From Rhodocyclaceae bacterium (lineage in GTDB: Bacteria > Pseudomonadota > Gammaproteobacteria > Burkholderiales > Rhodocyclaceae): 64,000 bases of DNA. Every line of letters starts with the position of its first letter. Position 1 is the first letter of the stretch. The stretch is taken from contig JADJAS010000007.1 of assembly GCA_016704145.1 (NCBI GenBank), positions 1,550,001 to 1,614,000 of the forward strand, given 5' to 3'. The notes beneath the pieces are model-generated. The model saw nothing but the letters and a program-made list of their open reading frames with translations. It did not search any database and was not told the DNA's origin. Below are positions 18,875 through 29,011 of the stretch, piece by piece. Made by a program: the position numbers and the translations under genes.

Positions 18875-19288
18875 ATGCTGCAACCAGCACGCAGAAAATA
18901 TCGCAAAGAGCAAAAAGGGCGTAATACGGGCGTTGCCACCCGAGGCGCCAAAGTCAGCTTTGGTGAGTATGGACTCAAGGCAATCGGGCGCGGGCGCCTG
19001 ACTGCCCGACAGATTGAGGCTGCTCGTCGTGCTATGACCCGTCACATCAAGCGAGGTGGTCGAATCTGGATCCGTATCTTTCCGGATAAGCCGGTTTCCA
19101 AGAAGCCTGCCGAAGTTCGCATGGGTAACGGCAAGGGCTCTCCTGAGTACTGGGTTGCCGAAATCCAACCGGGCAAGGTTCTCTATGAAATGGACGGGGT
19201 GGACGAGATATTGGCGCGTGAGGCCTTTCGCCTTGCGGCAGCCAAACTGCCGATTGAAACCTCGTTTGTCACCCGTCATCTTGGATGA
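18875..19288 (+). CDS. rplP: 50S ribosomal protein L16 (uL16)
   Basis: Binds helix 38 and helps place A-site tRNA. 137 aa, starting [20 protein letters not shown], with [20 protein letters not shown] and [15 protein letters not shown]. Starts 3 bp after rpsC and overlaps the upstream candidate start of rpmC. Confidence 0.97.
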   Translation: MLQPARRKYRKEQKGRNTGVATRGAKVSFGEYGLKAIGRGRLTARQIEAARRAMTRHIKRGGRIWIRIFPDKPVSKKPAEVRMGNGKGSPEYWVAEIQPGKVLYEMDGVDEILAREAFRLAAAKLPIETSFVTRHLG

Positions 19289-19299
19289 AATGTATCGAT

Positions 19300-19494
19300 A
19301 TGAAACCGAGTGATCTCAGACAGAAGGGCGAAGGGGATTTGACCAAGGAGTTGCTGGATCTACGCAAGGCGCAGTTCTCTTTGCGTATGCAATTGGCGAC
19401 CCAACAACTTAACGATACCAGTCAACTGGGTAAGGTGCGGAAGGACGTGGCGCGCATCAAGACCATTCAGTCTGAAAGGGTAGCCAGGAAATGA
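19300..19494 (+). CDS. rpmC: 50S ribosomal protein L29 (uL29)
   Basis: Small helical-hairpin protein at the tunnel exit beside L23. From ATG 19300 it is 64 aa ([19 protein letters not shown]), the family length. An ATG at 19285 that overlaps the rplP stop (ATGA) would add MKCID and give coupled translation; neither start has a clear Shine-Dalgarno, so the start is open. The 3' end overlaps rpsQ by 4 bp. Confidence 0.94.
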   Translation: MKPSDLRQKGEGDLTKELLDLRKAQFSLRMQLATQQLNDTSQLGKVRKDVARIKTIQSERVARK

Positions 19495-19763
19495 CTCAGA
19501 CGACGGACCAAAAGATCAGGCGGACCCTTCGGGGTCGCGTGGTCAGCGACAAAATGACCAAGACCGTAACTGTATTGGTTGAGCGCCGCGTTAAGCATCC
19601 GGTAATTGGTAAGGTGATGATTCGGTCCAAGAGGTATCATGCCCACGTCGATGGCATGGAAACCACCACCGGTGACCTCGTCCAGATTGAGGAGTGCGCG
19701 CCGATCTCGCGCACCAAGGCTTGGCGTGTTACTCAGGTGCTGGAGAAGTCCCGGGCCGTTTGA
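19491..19763 (+). CDS. rpsQ: 30S ribosomal protein S17 (uS17)
   Basis: Primary 16S rRNA binder of the 30S body. 90 aa with [20 protein letters not shown] and [17 protein letters not shown]. Last gene of the S10 unit; 168 bp of leader with its own promoter separates it from rplN. Confidence 0.97.
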   Translation: MTQTTDQKIRRTLRGRVVSDKMTKTVTVLVERRVKHPVIGKVMIRSKRYHAHVDGMETTTGDLVQIEECAPISRTKAWRVTQVLEKSRAV

Positions 19764-19798
19764 TTTCCGTTGAGAAGAGAAAATAGTAGCACTAGCTG

Positions 19799-19827
19799 TT
19801 GACAGGTAGGCGGCAAGATAATAGTAT
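19799..19827 (+). promoter_or_regulatory. Promoter of the spc operon
   Basis: Perfect -35 TTGACA (19799-19804), 17-bp spacer, TAGTAT (19822-19827, 4/6). Transcription would start near 19834, immediately before the hairpin at 19838. Confidence 0.75.
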
Positions 19828-19837
19828 CACGCGTCTT

Positions 19838-19866
19838 GCTGCTCTCAGTCTGCTCTTGAGAGCAGC
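19838..19866 (+). promoter_or_regulatory. Strong hairpin at the 5' end of the spc transcript
   Basis: Perfect 10-bp stem GCTGCTCTCA (19838-19847) / TGAGAGCAGC (19857-19866), 9-nt loop. A small second stem AACCC/GGGTT (19872-19885) follows. With the predicted start near 19834 the mRNA would begin with this stem. It may stabilise the 5' end or act as a protein-binding leader; there is no T-run. Confidence 0.5.
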
Positions 19867-19931
19867 CTTCCAACCCGGACGGGTTCCAAGACTGACCGCA
19901 GCGTGGCTGTGGATTAAGTTGGAGAAACGTA

Positions 19932-20300
19932 ATGATCCAAATGCAGTCGTTGCTGGATGTCGCCGACAATACTGGCGCGCGCGCCGTCATGTGCATCAAG
20001 GTGTTGGGGGGCTCTAAGCGCCGTTACGCCGGAATTGGTGATGTCATCAAGGTCAGCATCAAGGATGCTGCGCCGCGGGGTCGCGTCAAGAAAGGTGAGA
20101 TATACAACGCGGTGGTCGTTCGTACCGCCAAGGGCGTACGTCGTCCTGACGGTTCCCTTGTAAAATTCGACGGCAATGCCGCAGTTCTTCTCAACAACAA
20201 GCTGGAGCCCATTGGTACCCGGATCTTCGGTCCAGTTACGCGCGAGTTGCGTACGGAAAAGTTTATGAAGATCGTTTCTCTGGCACCCGAGGTTCTGTAA
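19932..20300 (+). CDS. rplN: 50S ribosomal protein L14 (uL14)
   Basis: Intersubunit bridge protein. 122 aa, starting [20 protein letters not shown], with [15 protein letters not shown] and [20 protein letters not shown]. First gene of the spc unit; TTGGAGAAACGTA before the ATG. Confidence 0.97.
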   Translation: MIQMQSLLDVADNTGARAVMCIKVLGGSKRRYAGIGDVIKVSIKDAAPRGRVKKGEIYNAVVVRTAKGVRRPDGSLVKFDGNAAVLLNNKLEPIGTRIFGPVTRELRTEKFMKIVSLAPEVL

Positions 20301-20312
20301 AAGGATTCGGCA

Positions 20313-20630
20313 ATGAACAAGATTCGCAAGGGTGATGACGTGGTCGTCATCGCGGGTAAGGATAAGGGCAAGCGCGGAACAGTACTCGGCTTCCTCGACG
20401 AAGAGGGTCTGCTTGTCGAGGGAGTTAATCGCGTCAAGAAGCACACCAAGCCGAATCCGATGAAGGGGCAGCCTGGCGGTATTGTCGAAAAGGAGTTGCC
20501 GATCCACGTGTCGAACGTGGCGCTATTCAATCCGGCGACCCAGAAGGCCGACCGCGTCGGTTTCAAGGCGCTCGACGACGGCCGCAAGGTGCGGGTGTTC
20601 AAGTCAAACGGCGAAGTTGTGGATGTATAA
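20313..20630 (+). CDS. rplX: 50S ribosomal protein L24 (uL24)
   Basis: Assembly-initiating 23S binder at the tunnel exit with a KOW motif ([20 protein letters not shown], residues 6-25). 105 aa, with [20 protein letters not shown]. Confidence 0.97.
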   Translation: MNKIRKGDDVVVIAGKDKGKRGTVLGFLDEEGLLVEGVNRVKKHTKPNPMKGQPGGIVEKELPIHVSNVALFNPATQKADRVGFKALDDGRKVRVFKSNGEVVDV

Positions 20631-20639
20631 GGACTGATC

Positions 20640-21179
20640 ATGGCGCGCTTGCAGCATTACTACAAGGAATCCGTGGTTCCGCAGTTGCGGGAAAAGTTCG
20701 GCTACAAGTCGATCATGGAGGTGCCGCGGATCACGAAGATTACCCTCAATATGGGCGTTGGCGAGGCCGTTGGCGACAAGAAGATCCTGGAAAATGCGGT
20801 AGGCGACATGGCAAAGATCGCTGGACAGAAACCGGTTGTTACCAAGGCGCGGAAGGCCATTGCTGGTTTCAAGATCCGCGAGGGGTATCCGATCGGCTGC
20901 ATGGTGACGCTGCGCGGTACCCGGATGTTCGAGTTCCTTGATCGCTTCGTGACGGTAGCGATGCCGCGCATTCGTGACTTCCGCGGTGTCGGCGGAAAAG
21001 GGTTTGATGGCCGTGGCAACTACAACATCGGGGTGAAGGAGCAGATCATTTTCCCCGAGATCGAATATGACAAGATCGATGCCTTGCGTGGAATGAATAT
21101 CAGCATCACTACGACAGCAAAGACCGATGCAGAAGCCAAGGCGCTTCTGGTTGCTTTCAAATTCCCCTTCAAGAACTGA
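20640..21179 (+). CDS. rplE: 50S ribosomal protein L5 (uL5)
   Basis: 5S rRNA-binding protein. 179 aa, with [38 protein letters not shown] and the C-terminal [11 protein letters not shown]. In E. coli S8 represses the operon by binding near the rplE start; no similar structure was confirmed here. Confidence 0.97.
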   Translation: MARLQHYYKESVVPQLREKFGYKSIMEVPRITKITLNMGVGEAVGDKKILENAVGDMAKIAGQKPVVTKARKAIAGFKIREGYPIGCMVTLRGTRMFEFLDRFVTVAMPRIRDFRGVGGKGFDGRGNYNIGVKEQIIFPEIEYDKIDALRGMNISITTTAKTDAEAKALLVAFKFPFKN

Positions 21180-21186
21180 GGGAAAC

Positions 21187-21492
21187 ATGGCGAAACTTGC
21201 ACTGAAGAACCGCGAAGAGAAGCGCGCCAAGCTGGTGGTGAAGTACGCCGCTAGGCGCGCGGAAATGATCGCCATCATCAACGATTCCAAACTGTCCGAC
21301 GATGATCGGATGGCGGCGCGTTTCAAGCTACAGCAGTTACCGCGCAACGCATCCCCGGTCCGCCAGCGCAATCGTTGCGCATTGACCGGTCGGCCCCGGG
21401 GTGTATTCCGGAAGTTCGGTCTGTGTCGCAACAAGCTTCGCGACATTGCCATGCGCGGCGAGGTGCCGGGCATGACGAAGGCAAGCTGGTAA
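21187..21492 (+). CDS. rpsN: 30S ribosomal protein S14 (uS14, zinc-free type)
   Basis: 30S head protein. 101 aa, starting [17 protein letters not shown] at ATG 21187, with [20 protein letters not shown]; the long form lacking the CxxC zinc ribbon. GGAAAC ribosome-binding site right after rplE. Confidence 0.97.
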   Translation: MAKLALKNREEKRAKLVVKYAARRAEMIAIINDSKLSDDDRMAARFKLQQLPRNASPVRQRNRCALTGRPRGVFRKFGLCRNKLRDIAMRGEVPGMTKASW

Positions 21493-21504
21493 GGAGATCG
21501 ACGA

Positions 21505-21900
21505 ATGAGCATGACCGATCCCATCGCTGATATGCTGACGCGTATTCGTAATGCACAGATGGCGGAAAAAGTCGCCGTCAGCATGCCCTCCTCGAAGATC
21601 AAGGTTGCGATCGCCTGTGTTCTAAGGGACGAGGGATACATCGACGACTTTGTCGTGCGTGAGAACGCCGGCAAGGCTGAGTTGGATATCGCGCTGAAGT
21701 ATTACGCGGGCCGACCGGTGATTGAACGCATCGAGCGTGTTTCGAAGCCCGGGCTGCGTGTTTATAAGGGCAAGGACGATCTACCGAAGGTCATGAATGG
21801 ACTCGGTATCGCCATCGTTTCGACGCCACGGGGCGTGATGACCGATCGCAAGGCGCGGGCTACCAATACCGGTGGCGAAGTGCTTTGCATCGTGGCGTAA
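21505..21900 (+). CDS. rpsH: 30S ribosomal protein S8 (uS8)
   Basis: Primary 16S rRNA binder of the platform; in E. coli also the repressor of the spc operon. 131 aa, with [16 protein letters not shown] and C-terminal [20 protein letters not shown]. Confidence 0.97.
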   Translation: MSMTDPIADMLTRIRNAQMAEKVAVSMPSSKIKVAIACVLRDEGYIDDFVVRENAGKAELDIALKYYAGRPVIERIERVSKPGLRVYKGKDDLPKVMNGLGIAIVSTPRGVMTDRKARATNTGGEVLCIVA

Positions 21901-21914
21901 GGAGAAGTAAGCCA

Positions 21915-22445
21915 ATGTCTCGTGTCGCCAAATATCCGGTCGAGCTTCCTAATGGTGTCGAGGTGACTCTCGGCGCCACGGAAGTCAGCGTCAAGGGTCC
22001 GCTCGGTACGCTTACACAGGCCCTTCTGCCATCCATCACTATCGAGAAGGATGGTGAGAGGCTTCAGGTCAAGGCGGGCAAACATGAGTTGGCCAACGCG
22101 ATGTCAGGAACTATGCGTGCGCTGCTTGCCAACATGGTCGATGGCGTGACCAAGGGTTTCGAAAAGAAACTTACCTTGGTTGGTGTCGGTTACAAGGCGC
22201 AGGCCCAAGGAGCGAAGCTGAATCTGAGCTTGGGTTTCTCGCATCCCGTCGTGCATGACATGCCGAACGGCATCAAGGTCGAGACGCCTACCCAGACCGA
22301 AATTGTCATCAAGGGTATCGACAAGCAACTCGTCGGCCAGGTGGCCGCCGAAGTACGCGCCTACCGTTCGCCAGAGCCCTATAAGGGTAAGGGTGTCCGG
22401 TACGTGGACGAGGTGGTTGTCATCAAGGAAACGAAGAAGAAGTAA
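21915..22445 (+). CDS. rplF: 50S ribosomal protein L6 (uL6)
   Basis: Binds near the sarcin-ricin loop and L12 stalk base. 176 aa from ATG 21915 ([17 protein letters not shown]), preceded by GGAGAAGTAAGCCA. C-terminal signature [15 protein letters not shown]. Confidence 0.97.
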   Translation: MSRVAKYPVELPNGVEVTLGATEVSVKGPLGTLTQALLPSITIEKDGERLQVKAGKHELANAMSGTMRALLANMVDGVTKGFEKKLTLVGVGYKAQAQGAKLNLSLGFSHPVVHDMPNGIKVETPTQTEIVIKGIDKQLVGQVAAEVRAYRSPEPYKGKGVRYVDEVVVIKETKKK

Positions 22446-22459
22446 GGGCGCAGAATATC

Positions 22460-22813
22460 ATGGACAAGAAAGTGGCTCGTTTGCGTAGGGCGCGCAAGAC
22501 GCGCGCCAAGATTGCTGAGCTCAAGATGATGAGGCTGGCGGTATTCCGCTCTAACTGTCATATCTATGCGCAGATATTCTCGGGTTGTGGCACACAGGTC
22601 TTGGCTACAGCGTCCACCGCAGAAACTGGCCTTAGGCAGCAGATGCCAAACGGTGGCAACGTAGAGGCCGCGAAGGCTGTTGGCAAACTGATTGCTGAGC
22701 GGGCGAAGGCTAAGGGCATTGACGAGGTAGCATTTGATCGCTCTGGTTTTCGGTATCACGGCCGCATCAGGGCATTGGCTGAGGCTGCCCGCGATGGCGG
22801 CCTGAAGTTCTAA
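22460..22813 (+). CDS. rplR: 50S ribosomal protein L18 (uL18)
   Basis: 5S rRNA-binding partner of L5. 117 aa, with [16 protein letters not shown] and [20 protein letters not shown]. From here to secY the codons look less GC-rich than in the rplX-rplF block. Confidence 0.97.
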   Translation: MDKKVARLRRARKTRAKIAELKMMRLAVFRSNCHIYAQIFSGCGTQVLATASTAETGLRQQMPNGGNVEAAKAVGKLIAERAKAKGIDEVAFDRSGFRYHGRIRALAEAARDGGLKF

Positions 22814-22835
22814 GCGGCACTTACGCGAGATGATT

Positions 22836-23363
22836 ATGGCTAAACCGCAAGGCAAGAAACAGCAGCAGACCGGCGAGGAGCGTGATGACGGTCTACGTGA
22901 GAAGATGGTCTCGATCAACCGTGTTACCAAGGTGGTGAAAGGTGGTCGTATTCTCGGCTTCGCTGCGCTAACCGTGGTCGGAGATGGAGAGGGCGCCATC
23001 GGTATGGGGAAAGGTAAGTCCCGTGAGGTGCCGGTTGCCGTTCAGAAGGCGATGGAGGAGGCGCGCCGCAGGATGGCCAAGGTTAAATTGAACAAGGGTA
23101 CGTTGCATCATTCGGTCACTGGAAAGCATGGTGCCACTACCGTACTGATGTCACCAGCCCCAAGCGGTACCGGCGTGATTGCGGGTGGCCCCATGCGCGC
23201 TGTGTTTGAAGTTGTGGGCATCACCGATATTGTTGCTAAGTGCATAGGGTCCACAAACCCGTACAACGTTGTTCGTGCCACGCTAAATGGTCTATTCGGC
23301 GTGAGCACGCCGGCTGAGATTGCGGCAAAGCGTGGCAAGAGTGTGCAAGACATTCTGGAGTGA
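22836..23363 (+). CDS. rpsE: 30S ribosomal protein S5 (uS5)
   Basis: 30S body protein involved in fidelity and mRNA entry. [20 protein letters not shown] and [20 protein letters not shown] are typical. I take ATG 22836 ([11 protein letters not shown], 175 aa); ATG 22830 two codons upstream is also possible but has less spacing from GAGA. Confidence 0.96.
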   Translation: MAKPQGKKQQQTGEERDDGLREKMVSINRVTKVVKGGRILGFAALTVVGDGEGAIGMGKGKSREVPVAVQKAMEEARRRMAKVKLNKGTLHHSVTGKHGATTVLMSPAPSGTGVIAGGPMRAVFEVVGITDIVAKCIGSTNPYNVVRATLNGLFGVSTPAEIAAKRGKSVQDILE

Positions 23364-23366
23364 CCC

Positions 23367-23549
23367 ATGGCCGAGAAGAGGATTAAGGTGACTCTCATAA
23401 GAAGCGTCATCGGCACTAAACAGGATCATCGCGCTACCGTACGCGGCCTCGGCTTGCGCAGACTCAATAGTAGTGCGGAATTGATCGATTCGCCCGCGGT
23501 GCGTGGGATGATCCATAAGGTTGCTTACTTGGTGAAGTGCGAGGACTAA
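23367..23549 (+). CDS. rpmD: 50S ribosomal protein L30 (uL30)
   Basis: Small 60-aa 50S protein: [20 protein letters not shown] with [10 protein letters not shown] and the [16 protein letters not shown]-terminus. Starts 3 bp after rpsE. Confidence 0.96.
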   Translation: MAEKRIKVTLIRSVIGTKQDHRATVRGLGLRRLNSSAELIDSPAVRGMIHKVAYLVKCED

Positions 23550-23553
23550 GCAC

Positions 23554-24003
23554 ATGGAACTAAACAAGCTGAAACCGTCCGCAGGGTCAAAGCATAAAGC
23601 CAAGCGTGTTGGGCGTGGCATCGGCAGTGGCTTGGGCAAGACAGCGGGTCGTGGTCACAAGGGGCAAAAGTCCCGGGCAGGTGGTTTCCACAAAGTTGGC
23701 TTTGAGGGAGGGCAGATGCCGTTGCAACGCCGCCTCCCAAAGCGGGGTTTCGTTTCTCTGGCAGCGAATCGGAGTGCTGAGGTGCGCCTATCGGAGCTTG
23801 AGAATCTGCCAGTAAGTGATATCGATCTGCTCGTGCTCAAACAGGCCGGAGTTATCCCCTTGTCGGCCCTGTCGGCAAAGGTGATTCAGACCGGTAATTT
23901 GACGCGGAAGCTGACTTTGAAAGGCGTTGGTGCGACCAAGGGTGCGCGGGCTGCCATCGAGGCAGCCGGCGGCGTAGTCGCTGAAATAGCGAGTGCGGCT
24001 TGA
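23554..24003 (+). CDS. rplO: 50S ribosomal protein L15 (uL15)
   Basis: Late-assembly 50S protein. 149 aa with the Gly/Arg-rich N-terminus [20 protein letters not shown] and [18 protein letters not shown]. Confidence 0.97.
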   Translation: MELNKLKPSAGSKHKAKRVGRGIGSGLGKTAGRGHKGQKSRAGGFHKVGFEGGQMPLQRRLPKRGFVSLAANRSAEVRLSELENLPVSDIDLLVLKQAGVIPLSALSAKVIQTGNLTRKLTLKGVGATKGARAAIEAAGGVVAEIASAA

Positions 24004-24031
24004 AACGCAGGAAGACCAGCGAGTAGTCATC

Positions 24032-25363
24032 GTGGCTGCCTCCGTTCCAGCAAACGCGTTGGGAAAGACCGCGAAGTTCGGCGATCTTTGGCGTCGTCTA
24101 TGGTTCTTGCTCGGAGCCCTTTTTGTTTACCGGATCGGGGCGCATATTCCAGTGCCTGGAATAGATCCGGCGGAGCTCGCTAAACTGTTTGAGGGCCAGC
24201 AAGGGGGCATACTCGGAATATTCAACCTATTTTCCGGTGGAGCCCTTTCGCGATTTACCATCTTCGCGCTGGGAATCATGCCCTACATTTCCTCATCGAT
24301 CATCATGCAACTGATGACGATTGCGGTGCCTTCCTTGGAGCAACTCAAGAAGGAGGGTGAAGCTGGTCGCAGAAAGATTACGCAGTATACGCGGTACGGA
24401 ACCGTAGGTTTGGCGTTGTTCCAGGCATTCGGTATCGCGATCGCCCTCGAGTCTCAGGCAGGCCTCGTTCTGGAGCCTGGCGTGATGTTTAGAGTTACAA
24501 CGGTAATGACGCTTGTGACAGGAACGATGTTCCTAATGTGGCTCGGCGAACAGATTACCGAACGTGGTTTGGGGAATGGAATATCCATAATCATCTTCGC
24601 AGGGATTGCGGCAGGTTTGCCAAGCGCTCTAGCCGGTTTGTTTGAGCTTGTTCGAACTGGGGCAATGCATCCCGTAACGGCTTTGGTTATCTGCATGCTG
24701 GTGGTTATTGTTACCGGCTTCGTTGTCTTCGTTGAACGAGGACACCGAAAGATCCTCGTTAATTATGCTAAACGCCAAGTTGGCAACAAGATCTACGGTG
24801 GGCAAAGTTCGCACTTGCCACTGAAACTCAATATGTCAGGCGTTATTCCCCCTATCTTTGCATCCTCAATTATTCTGTTCCCCGCCACCGCTGCCGGCTG
24901 GTTTGGTGCTTCCGAGGGCATGACTTGGCTGAAGGATATTGCCGCAACCCTTTCGCCAGGGCAACCAATCTACGTTATCCTCTACGCGGCAGCTATTGTT
25001 TTCTTTTGTTTTTTTTACACCGCGCTAGTCTTTAATTCTAAAGAAACTGCTGATAATCTGAAAAAAAGTGGGGCGTTCGTTCCTGGAATTCGGCCAGGCG
25101 AGCAGACTAGCAGGTATATCGACAAGATACTGATGCGGCTTACTTTGGTCGGTGCAGTATATGTGACATTGGTGTGCTTATTGCCAGAGTTCCTGATTCT
25201 GAAGTGGAATGTGCCGTTTTATTTTGGCGGTACATCGCTACTGATTATCGTGGTAGTGACAATGGATTTCATGTCACAGGTTCAGGCATACATAATGTCC
25301 CATCAATATGAGAGCCTGCTCAAGAAAGCCAACTTCAAGGGTGCGGGCCTTCCGACTCGCTAA
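24032..25363 (+). CDS. secY: Preprotein translocase subunit SecY
   Basis: Channel-forming subunit of the Sec translocon in the inner membrane. 443 aa from GTG 24032, exactly the E. coli length, and the residues after it ([20 protein letters not shown]) match the family N-terminus. An in-frame ATG at 23993 inside rplO would add 13 residues. Ten hydrophobic segments; plug/TM2 region [20 protein letters not shown] followed by [12 protein letters not shown]. In the spc operon as usual. Confidence 0.97.
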   Translation: MAASVPANALGKTAKFGDLWRRLWFLLGALFVYRIGAHIPVPGIDPAELAKLFEGQQGGILGIFNLFSGGALSRFTIFALGIMPYISSSIIMQLMTIAVPSLEQLKKEGEAGRRKITQYTRYGTVGLALFQAFGIAIALESQAGLVLEPGVMFRVTTVMTLVTGTMFLMWLGEQITERGLGNGISIIIFAGIAAGLPSALAGLFELVRTGAMHPVTALVICMLVVIVTGFVVFVERGHRKILVNYAKRQVGNKIYGGQSSHLPLKLNMSGVIPPIFASSIILFPATAAGWFGASEGMTWLKDIAATLSPGQPIYVILYAAAIVFFCFFYTALVFNSKETADNLKKSGAFVPGIRPGEQTSRYIDKILMRLTLVGAVYVTLVCLLPEFLILKWNVPFYFGGTSLLIIVVVTMDFMSQVQAYIMSHQYESLLKKANFKGAGLPTR

Positions 25364-25369
25364 TTGATA

Positions 25370-25588
25370 ATGGCGAAGGAAGATGTCATTGAAATGCAGG
25401 GGGAGGTCGTTGAAAATCTTCCAAATGCAACGTTCAGGGTAAAACTGGATAACGGGCATCTCGTTCTTGGCCATATCTCGGGCAAGATGCGCATGCACTA
25501 CATCAAGATTCTTCCTGGAGATAAGGTAACCGTTCAGTTGACGCCCTACGACTTAACCAAGGGCCGGATTGTTTTCCGTGCCAAGTAG
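25370..25588 (+). CDS. infA: Translation initiation factor IF-1
   Basis: OB-fold factor that occupies the A site during initiation. 72 aa, [20 protein letters not shown] then [20 protein letters not shown] 25370 chosen (family start); an in-frame TTG lies two codons upstream. Confidence 0.97.
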   Translation: MAKEDVIEMQGEVVENLPNATFRVKLDNGHLVLGHISGKMRMHYIKILPGDKVTVQLTPYDLTKGRIVFRAK

Positions 25589-25622
25589 TAGATTATGAGA
25601 GTACAGCCATCGGAGAATTTGA

Positions 25623-25736
25623 ATGAAGGTAACCGCATCGGTCAAACGTATGTGCCGGAAATGTAAGGTCATTCGTCGGCATGGGGTCGTAAGGATTATT
25701 TGCGCCGATCCTCGCCATAAGCAGCGCCAGGGTTGA
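25623..25736 (+). CDS. rpmJ: 50S ribosomal protein L36 (bL36)
   Basis: 37-aa zinc-ribbon protein of the 50S subunit. The sequence reads [20 protein letters not shown] then [17 protein letters not shown]. Cys11, Cys14, Cys27 and His32 are the zinc ligands of the C+ form. RBS GGAGAATTTGA. The stop codon lies inside the -35 box of the alpha operon promoter. Confidence 0.97.
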   Translation: MKVTASVKRMCRKCKVIRRHGVVRIICADPRHKQRQG

Positions 25737-25761
25737 TCAATCCTCAGCGAGCCGTTAAAAT
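25733..25761 (+). promoter_or_regulatory. Promoter of the alpha operon
   Basis: TTGATC (25733-25738), 17-bp spacer, TAAAAT (25756-25761, 5/6). Overlaps the rpmJ stop. Transcription would start near 25768. Confidence 0.65.
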
Positions 25762-25778
25762 ACACGGCTTTGCTTTTT
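25750..25778 (+). terminator. Weak terminator-like hairpin before rpsM
   Basis: AGCCGT (25750-25755) / ACGGCT (25764-25769), 8-nt loop, followed by TTGCTTTTT. The 6-bp stem is short, so it may end part of the spc transcripts; it overlaps the rpsM promoter. A second stem CCGAA/TTCGG (25784-25796) lies in the rpsM leader. Confidence 0.45.
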
Positions 25779-25832
25779 CATTGCCGAATGGTTCGGTATA
25801 GCTCACTTTAGCGACGAGAAATAGGTAGACAT

Positions 25833-26198
25833 ATGGCCCGTATCGCAGGCGTCAATATTCCAAACCAGCAGCACGCCGAGATCGCGCTGACGGCCATCTA
25901 TGGAGTTGGCCGTACACGTGCGCAGAAGATATGTGATGCCGCAAAAGTAAAACGTGCGGCGAAGATCAAGGATCTTACCGATGCAGAAATGGATCGGTTG
26001 CGCGAAGAAGTTGGCAAGTTTAGCGTGGAGGGAGATCTTCGTCGTGAAGTGACGATGAGCATCAAGCGATTGATGGATCTCGGTTGTTATCGGGGAGTTA
26101 GGCATCGCCGTGGCTTGCCGGTCCGGGGGCAGCGTACCCGAACCAACGCCCGTACTCGTAAGGGCCCACGTAAGGCTATCGCTGCCGCAAAGAAATAA
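25833..26198 (+). CDS. rpsM: 30S ribosomal protein S13 (uS13)
   Basis: 30S head protein bridging to L5 and P-site tRNA. 121 aa, [20 protein letters not shown] with a C-terminal [17 protein letters not shown] tail. First gene of the alpha unit. Confidence 0.97.
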   Translation: MARIAGVNIPNQQHAEIALTAIYGVGRTRAQKICDAAKVKRAAKIKDLTDAEMDRLREEVGKFSVEGDLRREVTMSIKRLMDLGCYRGVRHRRGLPVRGQRTRTNARTRKGPRKAIAAAKK

Positions 26199-26237
26199 TT
26201 GGGCTGATTTGCTCTCGAAAGACTGACTGGATTCAAT

Positions 26238-26627
26238 ATGGCCAAGACTCAGACGAAAGTCCGAAAGAAGATCAAGAAGAATGTCGCCGAAGGCATAGCG
26301 CATGTTCATGCCTCGTTCAACAATACCATCATTACCATTACGGACCGTCAAGGGAATGCTTTGTCTTGGGCGACCTCTGGCGGTGCCGGTTTCAAGGGCT
26401 CCAGAAAATCCACTCCCTTCGCGGCCCAGGTGGCCGCCGAAGCTGCTGGCAAAGCAGCACAAGAGTGCGGCGTCAAGAACCTTGAGGTTCGGATCAAGGG
26501 GCCGGGGCCGGGGCGTGAGTCGGCAGTGCGAGCGCTTAATGCCCTCGGTGTGAAGATAACAAGCATCACCGACATTACGCCGGTTCCCCACAACGGTTGT
26601 CGGCCGCCGAAGCGGCGCAGAATCTAG
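26238..26627 (+). CDS. rpsK: 30S ribosomal protein S11 (uS11)
   Basis: Platform protein near the Shine-Dalgarno helix. 129 aa, with [20 protein letters not shown] and [19 protein letters not shown] at the C-terminus. Confidence 0.98.
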   Translation: MAKTQTKVRKKIKKNVAEGIAHVHASFNNTIITITDRQGNALSWATSGGAGFKGSRKSTPFAAQVAAEAAGKAAQECGVKNLEVRIKGPGPGRESAVRALNALGVKITSITDITPVPHNGCRPPKRRRI

Positions 26628-26642
26628 AAAAAGGAGTCGATA

Positions 26643-27272
26643 GTGGCCCGCAATCTTGACGCGAAGTGTCGTCAATGTCGCCGAGAGGGTGAGAAGCTCT
26701 TCCTCAAGGGTGAGAAGTGCTTTACAGACAAGTGCTCGATTGAGCGTCGTTCGTATGCTCCCGGCCAGCACGGCCAGAAATCCGGCCAGCGCCTATCCGG
26801 CTATGGCCAGCAGTTGCGCGAGAAGCAAAAGATCCGTCGTATTTACGGTGTGCTCGAGCGACAGTTTCGCAAGACGTTCGCTGAAGCTGAACGCCGCAAG
26901 GGACAGACCGGCGAAAACCTGCTGCAACTCTTGGAATCTCGCCTCGATTCGATCGCTTTCCGAATGGGATTTGGCGCTTCGCGCGCCGAGGCTCGGCAAG
27001 TTGTCCGGCACAACGGTGTGCTGGTAAATGGCAAGCGGGTGAACATCCCCTCGTTTGGGCTTCGTCCTGGCGACGTAGTGCAGTTAACAGATGCTGCTCG
27101 AGCCCATCTTCGCACCAAGGCTGCGCTTGAGGCTGCGGAATCGCGCAATTTCCCCGAATGGCTTGAAGTCAATGTGAAGGAGGCCCGCGGCGTCTTGAAG
27201 GCGCTCCCAGTTCGTGAAGATCTGCCGGCGTCTCTGAACGAAGGTCTCGTGGTCGAACTGTATTCGCGTTAA
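26643..27272 (+). CDS. rpsD: 30S ribosomal protein S4 (uS4, zinc-binding type)
   Basis: Primary 16S rRNA binder; in E. coli also the repressor of the alpha operon. 209 aa from GTG 26643. Four cysteines (CRQC, then C and C within [11 protein letters not shown]) form the N-terminal zinc site. The S4 RNA-binding domain is near residues 95-160 ([20 protein letters not shown]). RBS AAAAGGAG. Confidence 0.98.
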   Translation: MARNLDAKCRQCRREGEKLFLKGEKCFTDKCSIERRSYAPGQHGQKSGQRLSGYGQQLREKQKIRRIYGVLERQFRKTFAEAERRKGQTGENLLQLLESRLDSIAFRMGFGASRAEARQVVRHNGVLVNGKRVNIPSFGLRPGDVVQLTDAARAHLRTKAALEAAESRNFPEWLEVNVKEARGVLKALPVREDLPASLNEGLVVELYSR

Positions 27273-27282
27273 TCCATTATTA

Positions 27283-27313
27283 GGCGCCCGGGGGCATTTT
27301 GCCCCCGGGCGCC
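27283..27313 (+). promoter_or_regulatory. Very stable hairpin between rpsD and rpoA
   Basis: Perfect 13-bp GC-rich stem, GGCGCCCGGGGGC (27283-27295) / GCCCCCGGGCGCC (27301-27313), loop ATTTT. It lies 9 bp before the AAGGA ribosome-binding site of rpoA. There is no T-run, so it may be a pause or mRNA-processing barrier that separates ribosomal-protein from rpoA expression. Confidence 0.6.
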
Positions 27314-27333
27314 ATTGTCTTGAAGGAATGCAG

Positions 27334-28314
27334 ATGCAAAGCAACTCGCTTCTGAAGCCGCGGATAATCGACGTTCAAACCCTTTCTCCGCTACACGCCA
27401 AGGTGATCATGGAGCCTTTTGAAAGGGGTTATGGACACACCTTGGGTAATGCCTTGCGCCGTATCCTATTGTCGTCAATGCCAGGCGCGGCACCCACCGA
27501 GGTTTCAATTGACGGTGTTCTCCATGAGTACTCCACGCTGGATGGTGTGCGCGAGGATGTGGTCGATATTCTCCTCAACATGAAGGGCGTCGTGCTCAAG
27601 ATGCACAACCGGAGCGAGGCGACACTGCAACTGTCCAAGAAGGGAGAGGGCGTGGTTACGGCGGGCGATATCGAAACTTCGCACGACGTTGAGATAATCA
27701 ATCCCGATCACGTTATCGCCCATGTGGCTCCGGGCGGGCAGCTTGACATGCAAATAAGGATCGAGACCGGCCGTGGTTACGTTCCTGCCAATGTTCGGCC
27801 AGCGGTGGGCGATAACAGGGGTATCGGCCGGATTCTGATGGATGCCTCTTTCAGCCCGGTCCGTCGCGTCAGTTATCAGGTGGAATCGGCGCGCGTAGAG
27901 CAGCGGACCGATCTTGATAAACTGATCATCGATATTGAAACCAACGGCGCGGTCGACCCCGAAGAGTCTATCCGCTATGCGGCGCGGATTCTCATGGAAC
28001 AGCTCTCGGTCTTTGCGGACCTTGAAGGGACCCCTGTTTCGATCGACGCGCCGAAGGCGGCGGCTGTGGACCCGATTCTGCTTCGCCCCGTCGATGACCT
28101 TGAGTTGACTGTTCGATCGGCCAACTGCCTGAAAGCAGAGAACATCTACTACATCGGCGACCTCATTCAGCGTACTGAGACAGAATTGTTGAAGACACCG
28201 AACCTTGGACGCAAGTCGCTTAACGAGATAAAAGAGGTGCTTGCTTCTCGTGGCCTCACGCTCGGCATGAAGTTGGAGAACTGGCCTCCGGCCGGGCTTG
28301 AAAAACTGGGCTAG
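27334..28314 (+). CDS. rpoA: DNA-directed RNA polymerase subunit alpha
   Basis: Scaffold for polymerase assembly and target of many activators. 326 aa: NTD with [23 protein letters not shown] (from about residue 245) with [20 protein letters not shown] and [17 protein letters not shown] choose ATG 27334 ([15 protein letters not shown]), which has 6 bp from AAGGA; ATG 27328 directly abuts it. Confidence 0.98.
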   Translation: MQSNSLLKPRIIDVQTLSPLHAKVIMEPFERGYGHTLGNALRRILLSSMPGAAPTEVSIDGVLHEYSTLDGVREDVVDILLNMKGVVLKMHNRSEATLQLSKKGEGVVTAGDIETSHDVEIINPDHVIAHVAPGGQLDMQIRIETGRGYVPANVRPAVGDNRGIGRILMDASFSPVRRVSYQVESARVEQRTDLDKLIIDIETNGAVDPEESIRYAARILMEQLSVFADLEGTPVSIDAPKAAAVDPILLRPVDDLELTVRSANCLKAENIYYIGDLIQRTETELLKTPNLGRKSLNEIKEVLASRGLTLGMKLENWPPAGLEKLG

Positions 28315-28411
28315 CGATCTGGTTTGGGAATCTCTCTGAATAACGATTAACCGGCCGTTTGCCAAGCATGTCTATAGTGCGACAGCCGAAAAATATTAAA
28401 GGGAATAGTTC

Positions 28412-28807
28412 ATGCGCCACGCCAACGGATACAGAAAACTCAACCGAACATCGTCTCATCGCACGGCGATGTTCCGCAACATGGCAGTCTCGCTGTTGCG
28501 CCATGAGGCCATCAGGACGACGCTACCAAAGGCCAAGGAACTACGTCGCGTTGTTGAACCATTGATTACGCTGGGCAAGAAGCCGAGCTTGGCGAATCGT
28601 CGCCTCGCCTTTGATCGTCTCCGCGATCGTGAGATTGTCGGCAAGATTTTTGGTGAACTGGGCCCTCGCTATGCCACTCGCAATGGGGGGTATCTACGTA
28701 TTCTGAAGATTGGGTTCCGTGTCGGCGATAACGCACCAATGGCTTTTGTCGAACTCATGGACCGTCCTCCGAGTACCGATGCGACCGAGGTACCTACCTC
28801 CGAATAG
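28412..28807 (+). CDS. rplQ: 50S ribosomal protein L17 (bL17)
   Basis: Tunnel-exit 50S protein. 131 aa, starting [20 protein letters not shown], with [20 protein letters not shown]. Last gene of the superoperon; 97 bp of unremarkable spacer separates it from rpoA. Confidence 0.97.
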   Translation: MRHANGYRKLNRTSSHRTAMFRNMAVSLLRHEAIRTTLPKAKELRRVVEPLITLGKKPSLANRRLAFDRLRDREIVGKIFGELGPRYATRNGGYLRILKIGFRVGDNAPMAFVELMDRPPSTDATEVPTSE

Positions 28808-28847
28808 TTTCCGCGCTTCCGATACGACGGGCGAGGTCAGGTGTGCT

Positions 28848-28902
28848 GCCTTGGTGTGAGATACACCAAGGCTAATGCCCGTTGGCGGCGTGTCGCCACG
28901 CC
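28848..28902 (+). terminator. Tandem inverted repeats at the end of the superoperon
   Basis: GCCTTGGTGT (28848-28857) / ACACCAAGGC (28863-28872), perfect 10-bp stem with 5-nt loop, followed by GGCGTG/CACGCC (28887-28902), 6-bp stem. They lie between rplQ and the convergent ABC transporter gene. Neither has a T-run; they may terminate imperfectly in both directions. The remaining bases to 29011 show nothing else. Confidence 0.6.
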
Positions 28903-29011
28903 TGACTCTCAGTTGACAGCAAGGCTACTCAAGATTGCGCCTTGGCGCGACTCTGAGCTTCATGGCATTGTCTCCCGATGACGGCGATGAGCTAGAACGG
29001 AACCGTGTCGC

